From contig CALXVD010000011.1 in NCBI GenBank assembly GCA_944391865.1, positions 1 to 45,061 on the forward strand: a stretch of 45,061 nt of DNA, written 5' to 3'. The notes below the pieces were generated by a model that saw only the letters and a list, made by a program, of their open reading frames with translations, was not told the DNA's origin and did no database searches. The DNA is from an uncultured Clostridia bacterium (GTDB lineage Bacteria; Bacillota; Clostridia; TANB77; CAG-508). The stretch's first letter is position 1. Each line of letters starts with the position of its first letter. Shown piece by piece: positions 1 to 7,479 of this stretch. Position numbers and translations under genes: made by a program.

Positions 1-12
1 CAACTGTGATAA

Positions 13-222
13 CTAATTTTGAAGATATTAATACTTCTAAAAATAGTTCTACCGTTACGAAAAGTAACATCGGTACACAAAGATGTAAGCGAAAGATTAG
101 TACATATAAATAAAGCACTGGCGATGGAAGTTAGGAAAATTTTAGATGAAAATAAAGCAGAAAGACATATAAGAGGTGGAATGGCAACAAAGATGAAGTA
201 CAGCAAGGATAAGGTAGGTTAG
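13..222 (+). CDS. spoIIID: SpoIIID, C-terminal part (5' end degraded or cut)
   Basis: SpoIIID is a small helix-turn-helix regulator of mother-cell transcription during sporulation. From about base 76 the reading VHKDVSERL...INKALAMEVRKIL followed by ERHIRGG and ATKMKYSKDK matches the second half of the family (Bacillus: VHKDLTERL, RHLRGGEATKLKYKKDE). The first HTH helices cannot be read in this frame: it is closed by a stop at 10-12. The frame open to the window edge (codons from base 3) contains VTKS, resembling the family's VSKS, so a net shift of a few bases seems to lie near 66-75. A CGG at 71-73 is in neither frame, so this break is not like the ten CGG sites listed below. It may be a contig-edge error or a damaged gene. 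Confidence 0.6.
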   Translation, partial: LILKILILLKIVLPLRKVTSVHKDVSERLVHINKALAMEVRKILDENKAERHIRGGMATKMKYSKDKVG

Positions 223-237
223 TTAAAAAATAATGAA

Positions 238-272
238 AAGCTTCTAATTAAAAATTAGGAGCTTAAATTTTT
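238..272 (+). terminator. Rho-independent terminator after spoIIID
   Basis: A 9-bp stem (AGCTTCTAA pairing with TTAGGAGCT, one G-T pair) with an A-rich loop is followed by ATTTTT. It lies about 16 bases after the spoIIID stop. Confidence 0.7.
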
Positions 273-354
273 GGTTTAATAATTATTTCTATAATACACC
301 AACTTACACAGTTCGACATAAAATATATTAGCCAAATTTTTTGGGGTGATATAT

Positions 355-1173
355 GTGTATATAAAAAAAGGTGATATTGTAGGGAGAAAATCTTATGGAA
401 AAGATTTATTTTTCGTTGTAGATAAAATTCTAACTACTAGAATGAATAAAAAATTTGCTATACTTAAAGGACTGAATATTCGTATTGTGGCAGATAGTCC
501 TATTGAAGACTTAGAAATAATAGATAAAGAAACCGTAATAAATAGTATAAAATTATTAGATATGGTGTTAGAAAAAAGGATTGCAAGTAACAAAAAAATT
601 ATGAAAACTGATAATTTTAGCAGACAAATGATATATACAGGTAAAATATTACATTTAGATGGGGATAAAAAATATAGTGAAAAGTCTGCAAGATATTATA
701 AAAAAATGGGACTAAATGCAATAGTAAAAAATATTGCAGAGAATAGACAGCCCCAAGTAGTAGTTCCGCTTCTTAATAAGTACAATCCGGATATTTTAAT
801 AATAACTGGACATGATGCGATGCTAAAAAACGGAAGTAATTTTAATAATATATATAATTATAGAAATTCTAGACATTTCATAAATACAGTAAAGGAAGCT
901 AGAAAATGGGGAGCAAATTCTGACAAGTTAGTTATATTTGCAGGTGCATGCCAAAGCCTCTATGAAGGAATAATGTCAGCAGGAGCAGATTTTGCGTCAT
1001 CTCCGGGAAGAATTTTGATAGACTTTGTTGATCCATTGATAGTTGCAGAAAAAATCGCAATTACAGAAGAATATAGATTTGTAAGTGGTAATGAAATATC
1101 TAGAGAAATAAAGGAAGGTCCTAAAGGAGTAAGCGGAATTGGAGCAAGAGGGAAAAGCAAAATTTTACGTTAG
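355..1173 (+). CDS. yabG: YabG sporulation-specific cysteine protease
   Basis: YabG (peptidase family U57) is made late in sporulation and processes spore coat and cortex proteins; in Clostridioides it also cleaves germination proteins. The 272-residue length is normal. Visible family blocks are GDIVGRKSYG at the N-terminus, KILHLDGD, PDILIITGHDA (with the conserved His), RHFINTVKEAR, VIFAGACQS (probable catalytic Cys) and ADFASSPGR. I chose the GTG at 355 because GGGGTGAT lies five bases upstream; an earlier in-frame GTG at 346 falls inside that ribosome-binding site. It is followed by veg, sipL and yunB, and a yabG-veg-sipL order is known in clostridia. Sigma-K control is expected from the family, but I did not identify its promoter. 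Confidence 0.93.
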   Translation: MYIKKGDIVGRKSYGKDLFFVVDKILTTRMNKKFAILKGLNIRIVADSPIEDLEIIDKETVINSIKLLDMVLEKRIASNKKIMKTDNFSRQMIYTGKILHLDGDKKYSEKSARYYKKMGLNAIVKNIAENRQPQVVVPLLNKYNPDILIITGHDAMLKNGSNFNNIYNYRNSRHFINTVKEARKWGANSDKLVIFAGACQSLYEGIMSAGADFASSPGRILIDFVDPLIVAEKIAITEEYRFVSGNEISREIKEGPKGVSGIGARGKSKILR

Positions 1174-1306
1174 AATCTTAAGAAAAATAAATCTTGAGTA
1201 ACAATAATGAAACAAGAATGTAACCAAACTGTAATATAAGGTGAAATAATAGCCTAGAAGCATAGAAACACAAGGAAAACAAGTGATTTACACAAAGGCT
1301 ACTTTT

Positions 1307-1335
1307 TTGACATTTTTCATTCTCGATGATATAAT
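1307..1335 (+). promoter_or_regulatory. Consensus sigma-A promoter of veg
   Basis: TTGACA at 1307-1312, a 17-base spacer and TATAAT at 1330-1335 form a perfect housekeeping promoter 33 bases before the veg start. The Bacillus veg promoter is likewise a classic strong vegetative promoter. Confidence 0.92.
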
Positions 1336-1368
1336 TAGCGTATCTAAAAAACAAAGGTGAGTGGTTAT

Positions 1369-1641
1369 ATGATTTACAAAAATGATATCTCTAGTTTAAA
1401 AAATGAAATTGGAGAAAAAATTGGACAAAAGATAATTGTAAAGGGATCACTTGGAAGAAATAAACCTTTTGAAGAAGAAGCAGTTATTAAAGAAACGTAT
1501 CCAAACATATTTGTAGTGAAGTACGAAGAACATGATACTAATGTTAGCTACAGATATACAGATATACTTACAAGAGATTTAGAAGTTTCCGTATTTGATG
1601 GAGAAGGGTATTGCCCTCTTATACCTCCAATACAAAAATAA
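1369..1641 (+). CDS. veg: Veg family protein (DUF1021)
   Basis: This small protein of 90 residues matches Bacillus Veg (86 residues) in the blocks KETYPNIFVVKYEE and VSYRYTDILTRDLEVSVF. Veg is linked to biofilm gene expression in Bacillus; its biochemical role is not settled. ATG 1369 is preferred over the in-frame GTG at 1357 because AAAGGTGAG sits seven bases before the ATG. It has its own perfect promoter and its own terminator, so it is transcribed separately from yabG and sipL, probably at a high level in growing cells. The C-terminal dozen residues (GYCPLIPPIQK) are not family-like and include a cysteine. Confidence 0.92.
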   Translation: MIYKNDISSLKNEIGEKIGQKIIVKGSLGRNKPFEEEAVIKETYPNIFVVKYEEHDTNVSYRYTDILTRDLEVSVFDGEGYCPLIPPIQK

Positions 1642-1654
1642 ATATAAATATTTT

Positions 1655-1684
1655 AAAATTCCTAAGTAATTAGGAATTTTTTTT
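1655..1684 (+). terminator. Rho-independent terminator after veg
   Basis: Perfect 11-bp stem AAAATTCCTAA / TTAGGAATTTT with a four-base loop (GTAA), ending in a run of eight T. Confidence 0.93.
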
Positions 1685-1733
1685 GTACTAGTTAATATAA
1701 TATATATTATTAAACTTTTAAGGAGGGATTTAT

Positions 1734-3275
1734 ATGCTACTAGAAACAGAAAAAGAAAGTGTATGCGTAAATCAAATAGTTGGTCAAAAAAAAGAAGAAG
1801 CTATTGTAGAAGGAGACGTTATTGTAAATGACATTAAGCCTGATGTTTTGAATATAATTAGTGCAACAGGAATACCATGTGTATATAAAAAAGAAATAAT
1901 GGAAGGGAAGATAAGAATAGATGGAAGTATAAATACATATATTATATATTTGGCTGATGATGAGAATAGCACAGTAAGAAGTTTAAACACAGTTTTAGAT
2001 TTCACACAAGTTTTTGATATAGATGGTGCAGAAACAGGAATGATAATAAATGAACAATTAAATGTTCTAAATTTTGAATGCAGGATTTTGAATAGCAGAA
2101 AGATAAATATTAAGGCTATATTAGAAATAGAAGCAAAAATTTATTCTAATGATAATGTAGATATTATATCTAATATTAGCAATTTAAATGATATACAAAC
2201 TTTAAACAATAATAGAGTTGTTAATTCTTTAGTAGGAAGTGGAAATACAAGAGTTTATGCAAAGGATACAATTAGCATAGATAATGTTGATGACTTAGCA
2301 GAAATAATGAGAGCAGATATAAAAATAGTAGATAAGGATATTAAGCTAAGTTATAATAAAGTACTCGCAAAAGCAGACGCGAGTGTAAAAATTTTATATT
2401 TAACAGAAGATAATAGAATTAAAAGCGTAGATACTAAAATTCCGATTATGGGATTTGTAGACATAGAAAATATTAACGATGATGATATTTGTGATGTAGA
2501 TTATAAATTAAAAAATTTAATAATTAAACCTAATAATGCAGATGCGCATACAATATACATTGAAGCAGAAATAGAAATAATATGTTTTGCATATGAGACA
2601 AAAACTATTAATTTAATAGAAGATTTATATAGTATTTCATCTGATTTATCTTTTAAACAAAAACAAATAACTGCAATGGCTGGCAAACAAAACATAAAGG
2701 AAACTTGTGAAATTAACGAAAAAGTAAATATCCCAGATTTAGGGAATAACCAACTATATGACGTTTGCATAAGGCCACAAATTACTACTACGACATTAAA
2801 AAATGGTAAAGTAATTTATGAAGGTCAAATAAATATGGAATTTTTATATGAAACATTGAGTGGAATGGAATCAAGAAGAATAGAATTACCATTTAACTAT
2901 AATGTAGAATCTGATGGTATAGATGAAGTATGTAACCTAGAAACAACAATTGACACTAAGAGAGACGATTTTATATTAAATAATGATGGAAATATTGAAG
3001 CCAAAATTGAATTAGAATTTAATATTGCTATTAGTAAAAATGAAAATATAAATATTATTAATGAAATTGCCATGGAAGATTCAAGACAAAATAACATATA
3101 TAGTATGGTTATTTATTTTGTTAAACCAGGGGATAATTTGTGGCAAATTGCAAAAAAATTTAAAAGTACAATCGAAGATATAGCAAGAGTAAATAATATA
3201 GAAGATGTAAACAAAATATATCCAGGGCAGCAATTATATATTCCTAAGTTTGTAAATAGAAGCGTAGCGGTATAA
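1734..3275 (+). CDS. sipL: SipL-type spore coat morphogenetic protein (SPOCS + LysM)
   Basis: SipL of Clostridioides binds SpoIVA and anchors the coat to the forespore; it has SPOCS (DUF3794) regions and a C-terminal LysM. This 513-residue protein fits in length (about 520) and in position after yabG and veg. SPOCS-like segments are seen around residues 20-130 (VNQIVGQKK, DVIVNDIKPDVLNIISATG), about 170-290 and about 310-430 (VCIRPQITTTTLKNGKVIYEGQ begins the last). LysM spans about residues 460-508: YFVKPGDNLWQIAKKFKS, then INNIEDVNKIYPGQQLYIP-like sequence. There is no signal peptide, as expected for a mother-cell cytosolic coat protein. AAGGAGGG lies just upstream of the ATG. yunB starts four bases after its stop, so the two are probably co-transcribed. 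Confidence 0.88.
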   Translation: MLLETEKESVCVNQIVGQKKEEAIVEGDVIVNDIKPDVLNIISATGIPCVYKKEIMEGKIRIDGSINTYIIYLADDENSTVRSLNTVLDFTQVFDIDGAETGMIINEQLNVLNFECRILNSRKINIKAILEIEAKIYSNDNVDIISNISNLNDIQTLNNNRVVNSLVGSGNTRVYAKDTISIDNVDDLAEIMRADIKIVDKDIKLSYNKVLAKADASVKILYLTEDNRIKSVDTKIPIMGFVDIENINDDDICDVDYKLKNLIIKPNNADAHTIYIEAEIEIICFAYETKTINLIEDLYSISSDLSFKQKQITAMAGKQNIKETCEINEKVNIPDLGNNQLYDVCIRPQITTTTLKNGKVIYEGQINMEFLYETLSGMESRRIELPFNYNVESDGIDEVCNLETTIDTKRDDFILNNDGNIEAKIELEFNIAISKNENINIINEIAMEDSRQNNIYSMVIYFVKPGDNLWQIAKKFKSTIEDIARVNNIEDVNKIYPGQQLYIPKFVNRSVAV

Positions 3276-3279
3276 AATT

Positions 3280-3972
3280 ATGGATAGTATATATTCTAGA
3301 AGGAGAATAAAAATTCCTAAAACAGAAAGATTTAATAAAAATGCTAAAAAATTTTTTAGCATTTTTATTATAATATTAATAACAGTAATTACATTTTATA
3401 GCATATATAAATCAATAAATCCCATTTTCGAAGAGCTATGTATAGAAAAAGCAAGGCAAATAGGAACATATATAATGAACGATGCTTCTAATAGAATATT
3501 AGATAATACCGATTATAAAAACATTGTACAAATAGAAAAGGATGGTGAAAATAACATATTAAAAACAGATGTGGTTACAATTAATAAGATAGCATCAGAT
3601 ATTGCGTTAGAGGCTGAAAGGCAATTTAAAGAGTTGCAAAATGAATATATTACTATTCCTTTAGGAGCAATTACAGGTAATAAGTATTTATCAGGAAGCG
3701 GTCCTAATATTAATATAATGGTAATTCCGACGGGAAATATTTTAACTGAAATAAAAAATGAGTTTGAATCACAAGGTATTAATCAAACTGTATATAGAAT
3801 ATATTTAGAGTTAACTTGTAAGGTTAGTATTGTTACTCAATATAAAACAATAGAAGAATCTTTGGTAAATCAGGTTTTATTAGTAGAAACAGTAGTAGTG
3901 GGAGGAGTTCCAGAATCATATTATAATTTAGAAGGAATGGATATGGATAATGCAGTTGACATTATAGAATAA
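3280..3972 (+). CDS. yunB: YunB sporulation protein
   Basis: YunB is a sporulation protein of unknown molecular function in Bacillus (sigma-E regulon). The 230 residues show one N-terminal membrane segment (about 25-46, FSIFIIILITVITFYSIY), then family blocks: FEELCIEKARQIGTYIMNDA, ITIPLGAITG, LSGSGPNINIMVIP and VETVVVGGVPESYY. Its start lies four bases downstream of sipL, which suggests one operon of spore-envelope genes. Its TAA stop (3970-3972) is formed by the left end of a repeat element: the TA flank plus the first A of the terminal repeat. Confidence 0.88.
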   Translation: MDSIYSRRRIKIPKTERFNKNAKKFFSIFIIILITVITFYSIYKSINPIFEELCIEKARQIGTYIMNDASNRILDNTDYKNIVQIEKDGENNILKTDVVTINKIASDIALEAERQFKELQNEYITIPLGAITGNKYLSGSGPNINIMVIPTGNILTEIKNEFESQGINQTVYRIYLELTCKVSIVTQYKTIEESLVNQVLLVETVVVGGVPESYYNLEGMDMDNAVDIIE

Positions 3973-4105
3973 ATTGGAATTTGAATGAGAAGTGAGAAGT
4001 GGGATGTGGGAAGTGTGAAATTAGGGTAATCCTTACGTAGCTTAGCCCTAATAAGCACACCTCACACTTCGCACCTCTCACTTCACAAAAACAAATTCTA
4101 ATTTA
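3970..4105 (+). repeat. Family A palindromic element, copy 1 (forward)
   Basis: 132-bp element with termini AATTGGAATTTG / CAAATTCTAATT and TA on each side. The core reads GAGAAGTGGGATGTGGG, then TTACGTAG, then CACACCTCACACTTCGCACC. The two halves are partly complementary, so the whole can fold into a long hairpin. The left TA+A is the yunB stop codon. Confidence 0.9.
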
Positions 4106-4179
4106 ATCTATGCTTGATTTTATAAATCTTATATGATATAAATATATAAGGAAAAGATATGATATAAGGAGGTATAATA

Positions 4180-4719
4180 ATGGCAGATTTAAAAGGAACA
4201 AAAACAGAAAAAAATTTAATGGAGGCATTTGCTGGGGAATCACAAGCAAGAAACAAATATACATATTTTGCAAGCAAAGCAAAAAAAGATGGATATGAAC
4301 AAATAGCAGCAATATTCCAAGAAACAGCAGATAACGAAAAAGAACATGCTAAAATGTGGTTTAAATTATTACATGACGGAATTCCTTCAACAGCAGAAAA
4401 CTTAAAAGCTGCAGCAGAAGGAGAGAACTACGAATGGACAGATATGTATGATAGAATGGCAAAGGAAGCTAGAGAAGAAGGATTTGATCATATCGCAGAA
4501 TTATTTGAAGGAGTTGCTAAAATAGAAAAAGAACATGAAGAGAGATATAAAAAATTATTAGAAAATGTTGAAAACGGATTAGTATTTAGTAAAGATGGAG
4601 ATAAAATTTGGAAATGCAGAAATTGTGGACATATACACATTGGAAAAGAAGCTCCAGAAGTTTGTCCAGTTTGTGCACATCCAAAAGCATACTTCGAATT
4701 AAAAGCAGAGAATTATTAA
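4180..4719 (+). CDS. rbr: Rubrerythrin
   Basis: Rubrerythrin is a non-heme iron peroxidase that protects anaerobes against hydrogen peroxide and oxygen. Its N-terminal four-helix domain carries the diiron ligands ([51 protein letters not shown]). The C-terminal rubredoxin-like knuckle pair CRNCGH...[12 protein letters not shown] (about residues 144-165) binds one iron. Length 179 is standard. AAGGAGG lies seven bases before ATG 4180. It is a single gene ending in a strong terminator. A family A element lies directly upstream. Confidence 0.97.
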   Translation: MADLKGTKTEKNLMEAFAGESQARNKYTYFASKAKKDGYEQIAAIFQETADNEKEHAKMWFKLLHDGIPSTAENLKAAAEGENYEWTDMYDRMAKEAREEGFDHIAELFEGVAKIEKEHEERYKKLLENVENGLVFSKDGDKIWKCRNCGHIHIGKEAPEVCPVCAHPKAYFELKAENY

Positions 4720-4742
4720 TATATAATCAGCAATTCGAACCC

Positions 4743-4775
4743 AAAAACACTATTTCAAAAAATAGTGTTTTTTTT
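4743..4775 (+). terminator. Rho-independent terminator after rubrerythrin
   Basis: Ten-bp stem AAACACTATT / AATAGTGTTT followed by a run of T to 4775. Confidence 0.93.
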
Positions 4776-4797
4776 GTTAATTTAATAGTAAACAACA

Positions 4798-4831
4798 AAA
4801 AACCTCGGAAGTGTTGAAACTTCTGAGGTTT
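4798..4831 (-). terminator. Rho-independent terminator of the rplM-rpsI operon
   Basis: On the minus strand, AAACCTCAGAAGTT pairs with AACACTTCCGAGGTTT-type sequence and is followed by TTTTTT. It lies 25 bases past the rpsI stop, back to back with the rubrerythrin terminator. Confidence 0.88.
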
Positions 4832-4855
4832 GATATGTTTTGTAAAAAACTCTTT

Positions 4856-5260
4856 CTATCTTTTTGAAAATTGTGGTGCTTTTCTTGCTTTCTTAAGTCC
4901 GTATTTTTTACGTTCTTTCATTCTAGCGTCTCTTGTTAGAAAACCAGCAGATTTAAGAACTGGTCTATATTCGCTATTTGCTTCTACTAAAGCTCTTGCA
5001 ATACCATGTCTTACTGCTCCTGCTTGACCACTAATACCTCCACCAGTAACTTTTGCTATAACATCAAATTTATCTAATGAATTTGTTGCAGATAATGGTT
5101 GTTTTACAATAACTTTTAATGTTTCTACACCAAAGAACTCATCTAATGGTTTGTTGTTTACAGTAATATTTCCATTACCGTTCATAATTCTTACTCTAGC
5201 TATAGATTTTTTTCTTCTTCCTGTTCCATAAAATGTTATTTTTTCTTTTTTTGTTGCCAT
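4856..5260 (-). CDS. rpsI: Ribosomal protein S9
   Basis: S9 is a small-subunit protein whose C-terminal tail contacts P-site tRNA. The 134-residue protein starts [23 protein letters not shown], and has [19 protein letters not shown] and the conserved basic end [17 protein letters not shown]. It is the second gene of the usual rplM-rpsI pair, starting two bases after rplM ends. The two CGG trinucleotides inside it are out of frame. Confidence 0.98.
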   Translation of the reverse strand: MATKKEKITFYGTGRRKKSIARVRIMNGNGNITVNNKPLDEFFGVETLKVIVKQPLSATNSLDKFDVIAKVTGGGISGQAGAVRHGIARALVEANSEYRPVLKSAGFLTRDARMKERKKYGLKKARKAPQFSKR

Positions 5261-5261
5261 A

Positions 5262-5699
5262 TTATTTTACCTCCCAAACTTCAGGTTTTTGTGCTTGATT
5301 TTCATGTTCTGCTCCTGCATATATTCTTACTTTATTAATCATTTTTCTTCCTAATCTATTATGAGGAAGCATTCCTTTTATTGCAAGCATCATTGCTTTT
5401 TCTGGATTTTTAGAAAGCATATCTCTTGCAACTGTTTCTTTCATTCCTCCAATATATCCAGAATGATGTCTATATATTTTTTGGTCTAATTTTTTTCCTG
5501 TTAATATAACATCTTTTGCATTTAATATAATAACATGATCACCTGTATCTTGATTTGGTGTAAATGTTGGTTTATGTTTTCCTCTTAATAATTTTGCAGC
5601 TTCTGCAGCAACTCTACCTAATGGTTTTTGACTAGCGTCGATTATATACCATTTGCTTTCAACTTCATTATTTTTTGCCATATATGTTGTATTGTTCAT
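5262..5699 (-). CDS. rplM: Ribosomal protein L13
   Basis: L13 is an early-assembling large-subunit protein. The 145-residue reading contains [42 protein letters not shown] and the [11 protein letters not shown] motif. I place the start at the ATG at 5699 because GGAGG lies eight bases before it; a further in-frame ATG at 5720 precedes that ribosome-binding site. The frame gives a slightly extended N-terminus ([11 protein letters not shown]). A promoter reading leftward sits at 5821-5849, leaving a leader of about 115 nt that could carry L13 autoregulation; I could not fold it reliably. Confidence 0.97.
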   Translation of the reverse strand: MNNTTYMAKNNEVESKWYIIDASQKPLGRVAAEAAKLLRGKHKPTFTPNQDTGDHVIILNAKDVILTGKKLDQKIYRHHSGYIGGMKETVARDMLSKNPEKAMMLAIKGMLPHNRLGRKMINKVRIYAGAEHENQAQKPEVWEVK

Positions 5700-5820
5700 T
5701 AAAAATGTTCCTCCAATCATATAAAATCTTTATTATTTTTTAAATTTAGTATAAGAATATATTTTAGTCTACCGGGTAATAGGATAAATATAATCTTATG
5801 CCAATATTTCATACCCAACT

Positions 5821-5849
5821 ATTTTAATATAAAAATAAAAAAAAGTCAA
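5821..5849 (-). promoter_or_regulatory. Sigma-A promoter of rplM-rpsI
   Basis: Minus-strand TTGACT (5849-5844), a 17-base T-rich spacer and TAAAAT (5826-5821). Confidence 0.75.
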
Positions 5850-5857
5850 CAAAAACC

Positions 5858-5889
5858 TTGACTTTTTATAAAAAATAGTTTATTATAAT
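5858..5889 (+). promoter_or_regulatory. Sigma-A promoter of infC-rpmI-rplT
   Basis: TTGACT at 5858-5863, a 17-base spacer and TATTAT at 5881-5886; TATAAT also occurs at 5884-5889 with a 20-base spacer. It diverges from the rplM promoter. Confidence 0.75.
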
Positions 5890-5992
5890 AAAGATTAAAG
5901 AAGAAGAATCCACTTCTCACCTTAACCATAAAGGAAAAAGGTTATTATTTAAATTACAAAATTTATGGTAATGTAAATAAATATGTGGATTG

Positions 5993-6017
5993 ACTTGTTC
6001 TTTAGAACAAGTTTTTT
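5993..6017 (+). terminator. Leader attenuator of the infC operon (L20-leader type)
   Basis: A perfect 8-bp hairpin ACTTGTTC / GAACAAGT followed by TTTTT sits inside the leader, about 100 nt after the predicted start of transcription and 170 nt before infC. In low-G+C Firmicutes the infC-rpmI-rplT leader ends transcription early when ribosomal protein L20 binds. The position and shape here fit that mechanism; the L20-binding fold itself is inferred. Confidence 0.7.
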
Positions 6018-6186
6018 AATTTGTTTTACTAAAAATAAAAAGAAGAAAGGTGAGACAAATCAAAAACGAGTATTGCTAGGAAAACAAATGAAAAATTTTA
6101 AGATAGTACAAAAGTACATCGAAAAATTTTGAATGAAGTTTGACAACGCAAGACGAAGATTTTCATTTGTCTGGAGGTGAATTAAA

Positions 6187-6699
6187 ATAAAACAAGACTT
6201 ACTAATTAACGAGCAGATTAGGTTTAAAGAAGTTCAAGTAATTGATAACGAAGGTAACAAACTAAATAAAATGCCGATACGTGATGCAATAAATTTTGCA
6301 ATGGACAAAAACTTAGATTTAGTTTTAGTTTCTTCAAATCCAGAAAATCCAGTTTGTAAATTAATGGATTATGGAAAATATAAATTCGAACAAGCTAAAA
6401 GAGAAAAAGAATCTAAGAAAAAACAAAAAACATTTGAAATTAAAGAATTAAGAGTTACACCAAACATCGAAGAACATGATTTTAATTTTAAAGTAAAAAA
6501 TGCTAAAAAATTCTTAAATGATGGAAACAAAGTTAAAATTACAGTTAGATTTAGAGGAAGAGAACTAAATTATGTGAAATTAGGTGAACAAGTATTAAAT
6601 AAGTTTGCAGAGGAGTTAAATGAAGTTGCATCAATAGAAAAAAAACCAATACTAGAAGGAAAAAACTTGTTTATAATACTAGCACCAAATAATAAATAA
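6187..6699 (+). CDS. infC: Translation initiation factor IF-3 (non-AUG start)
   Basis: IF-3 binds the 30S subunit, prevents early joining of 50S and checks start codons. The reading holds LLINEQIRFKEVQVID, NLDLVLVSSNPENPVCKLMD, GKYKFEQAKREKE, IEEHDFNFKVKNAKKFL and VKITVRFRGRE. The first in-frame ATG (6271) would remove some 28 conserved residues. Upstream in the same frame are ATA at 6187 and ATT at 6181, after GGAGGTGA at 6173-6180. ATA 6187 has the better spacing (9 bases) and aligns best with Bacillus IF-3; ATT 6181 is the other choice. Non-AUG starts are the known autoregulatory device of infC, since IF-3 itself rejects them. From 6187 it is 170 residues. Confidence 0.93.
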   Translation: MKQDLLINEQIRFKEVQVIDNEGNKLNKMPIRDAINFAMDKNLDLVLVSSNPENPVCKLMDYGKYKFEQAKREKESKKKQKTFEIKELRVTPNIEEHDFNFKVKNAKKFLNDGNKVKITVRFRGRELNYVKLGEQVLNKFAEELNEVASIEKKPILEGKNLFIILAPNNK

Positions 6700-6722
6700 A
6701 AGTAAAATGAGGAGGTAAAGAT

Positions 6723-6923
6723 ATGCCAAAACTAAAAACAAATAAAGCAGCATCAAAAAGATATTCTTATACAGCAAAAGGAAAAGTAAAAAGAACATCA
6801 GCTAATTCAAGACATAGATTAGCAACAAAAACAAAAAGACAAAAGATGTCAAGAAGAGTAAATGCTTATGCAGATAAAACATGCGAAGCAGGTGTTAAGA
6901 AGCTATTACCATATGGAAATTAA
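6723..6923 (+). CDS. rpmI: Ribosomal protein L35
   Basis: L35 is a small basic protein of the large subunit. All 66 residues are typical: MPKLKTNKAASKRYSYTAKG, followed by Lys/Arg-rich sequence and ending VKKLLPYGN. It is preceded by GAGGAGGT and lies 23 bases after infC in the conserved infC-rpmI-rplT order. Confidence 0.98.
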   Translation: MPKLKTNKAASKRYSYTAKGKVKRTSANSRHRLATKTKRQKMSRRVNAYADKTCEAGVKKLLPYGN

Positions 6924-6926
6924 GTT

Positions 6927-7049
6927 CATATAAATGAAAAGCTGCGTACTGCGTTGTTAAATTTAAAAATAAAATCCTCAACGTGCAAAAGCACGCCTGC
7001 GGTATTTATTTATAAATTTGCCTAGCATTACTTGCTTTTGATTTATATG
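6927..7049 (+). repeat. Family C hairpin element, copy 1, between rpmI and rplT
   Basis: Outer arms CATATAAATGAAAAGC (6927-6942) and GCTTTTGATTTATATG (7034-7049) enclose a core with AAATCCTCAACGTGC, AAAA, then GCACGCCTGCGGTATTT. The core closely resembles that of the copy at 29642-29764. It lies inside a ribosomal-protein operon, so it is transcribed and probably folds in the mRNA. Confidence 0.85.
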
Positions 7050-7081
7050 TAAAAATAGATAAAAAGGAAAGGGTGAGATAG

Positions 7082-7432
7082 ATGGCAAGAGTAAAAACAG
7101 CAAGAATAACAAGAAAAAAACACAAAAAAGTTTTAAAACAAGCAAAAGGATATTTTGGAGCAAAAAGTTATAGATTTAGAAATGCAAATCAAGCAGTATT
7201 AAAGTCTTTATCATATGCATATGTTGGAAGAAAAGATAAAAAAAGTGATTTCAGAAAATTATGGATTACAAGAATAAATGCGGCAGCAAGAATGAATGGA
7301 ACAACATATAGCAAAATGATAGCAGGATTAAAAAAAGCTAATGTAAATATAAACAGAAAAATGTTAGCAGATTTAGCTGTAAATGATAGCAAAGCATTTG
7401 CTGAAATTGCAAATATTGCAAAAAATGCATAA
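7082..7432 (+). CDS. rplT: Ribosomal protein L20
   Basis: L20 helps assemble the large subunit and represses its own operon in Firmicutes. The 116-residue sequence has the standard [20 protein letters not shown] start, [34 protein letters not shown] and the [11 protein letters not shown] region. GGAAAGGGTGAGATAG precedes the ATG. It is separated from rpmI by a 123-bp hairpin element, which is unusual for this operon. The internal CGG (7281) is out of frame (GCG GCA). Confidence 0.98.
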   Translation: MARVKTARITRKKHKKVLKQAKGYFGAKSYRFRNANQAVLKSLSYAYVGRKDKKSDFRKLWITRINAAARMNGTTYSKMIAGLKKANVNINRKMLADLAVNDSKAFAEIANIAKNA

Positions 7433-7443
7433 AACGCATAATA

Positions 7444-7474
7444 AAAAAAGAAGTCAATTCTGACTTCTTTTTTT
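7444..7474 (+). terminator. Rho-independent terminator after rplT
   Basis: Stem GAAGTCA / TGACTTC, extended by A-T pairs, with loop ATTC and a run of T. It lies between convergent rplT and spoVAE and can act in both directions. Confidence 0.93.
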
Positions 7475-7479
7475 ACAAT

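Larger units (their letters stand above)
5700..6186. other. Non-coding divergent promoter and leader region between rplM and infC
   Basis: 487 bases without a gene. From left to right it holds the rplM leader (to about 5815), two divergent promoters sharing the complementary words AGTCAA and TTGACT (5844-5863), a long infC leader from about 5895, an attenuator-like hairpin at 5993-6017, and the infC ribosome-binding site at 6173-6180. Confidence 0.8.

Noticed and set aside
61-80. CGG at 71-73 in the damaged start of spoIIID as an eleventh frameshift site
   Set aside because: This CGG is in neither the upstream nor the downstream reading frame, and the sequence before it does not match the family well. 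It does not fit the rule.
1174-1306. AATAGCCT ... AAGGCTACTTTTTTG after yabG as a terminator
   Set aside because: The complementary words are about 45 bases apart with no good stem between; too weak to list as a feature.
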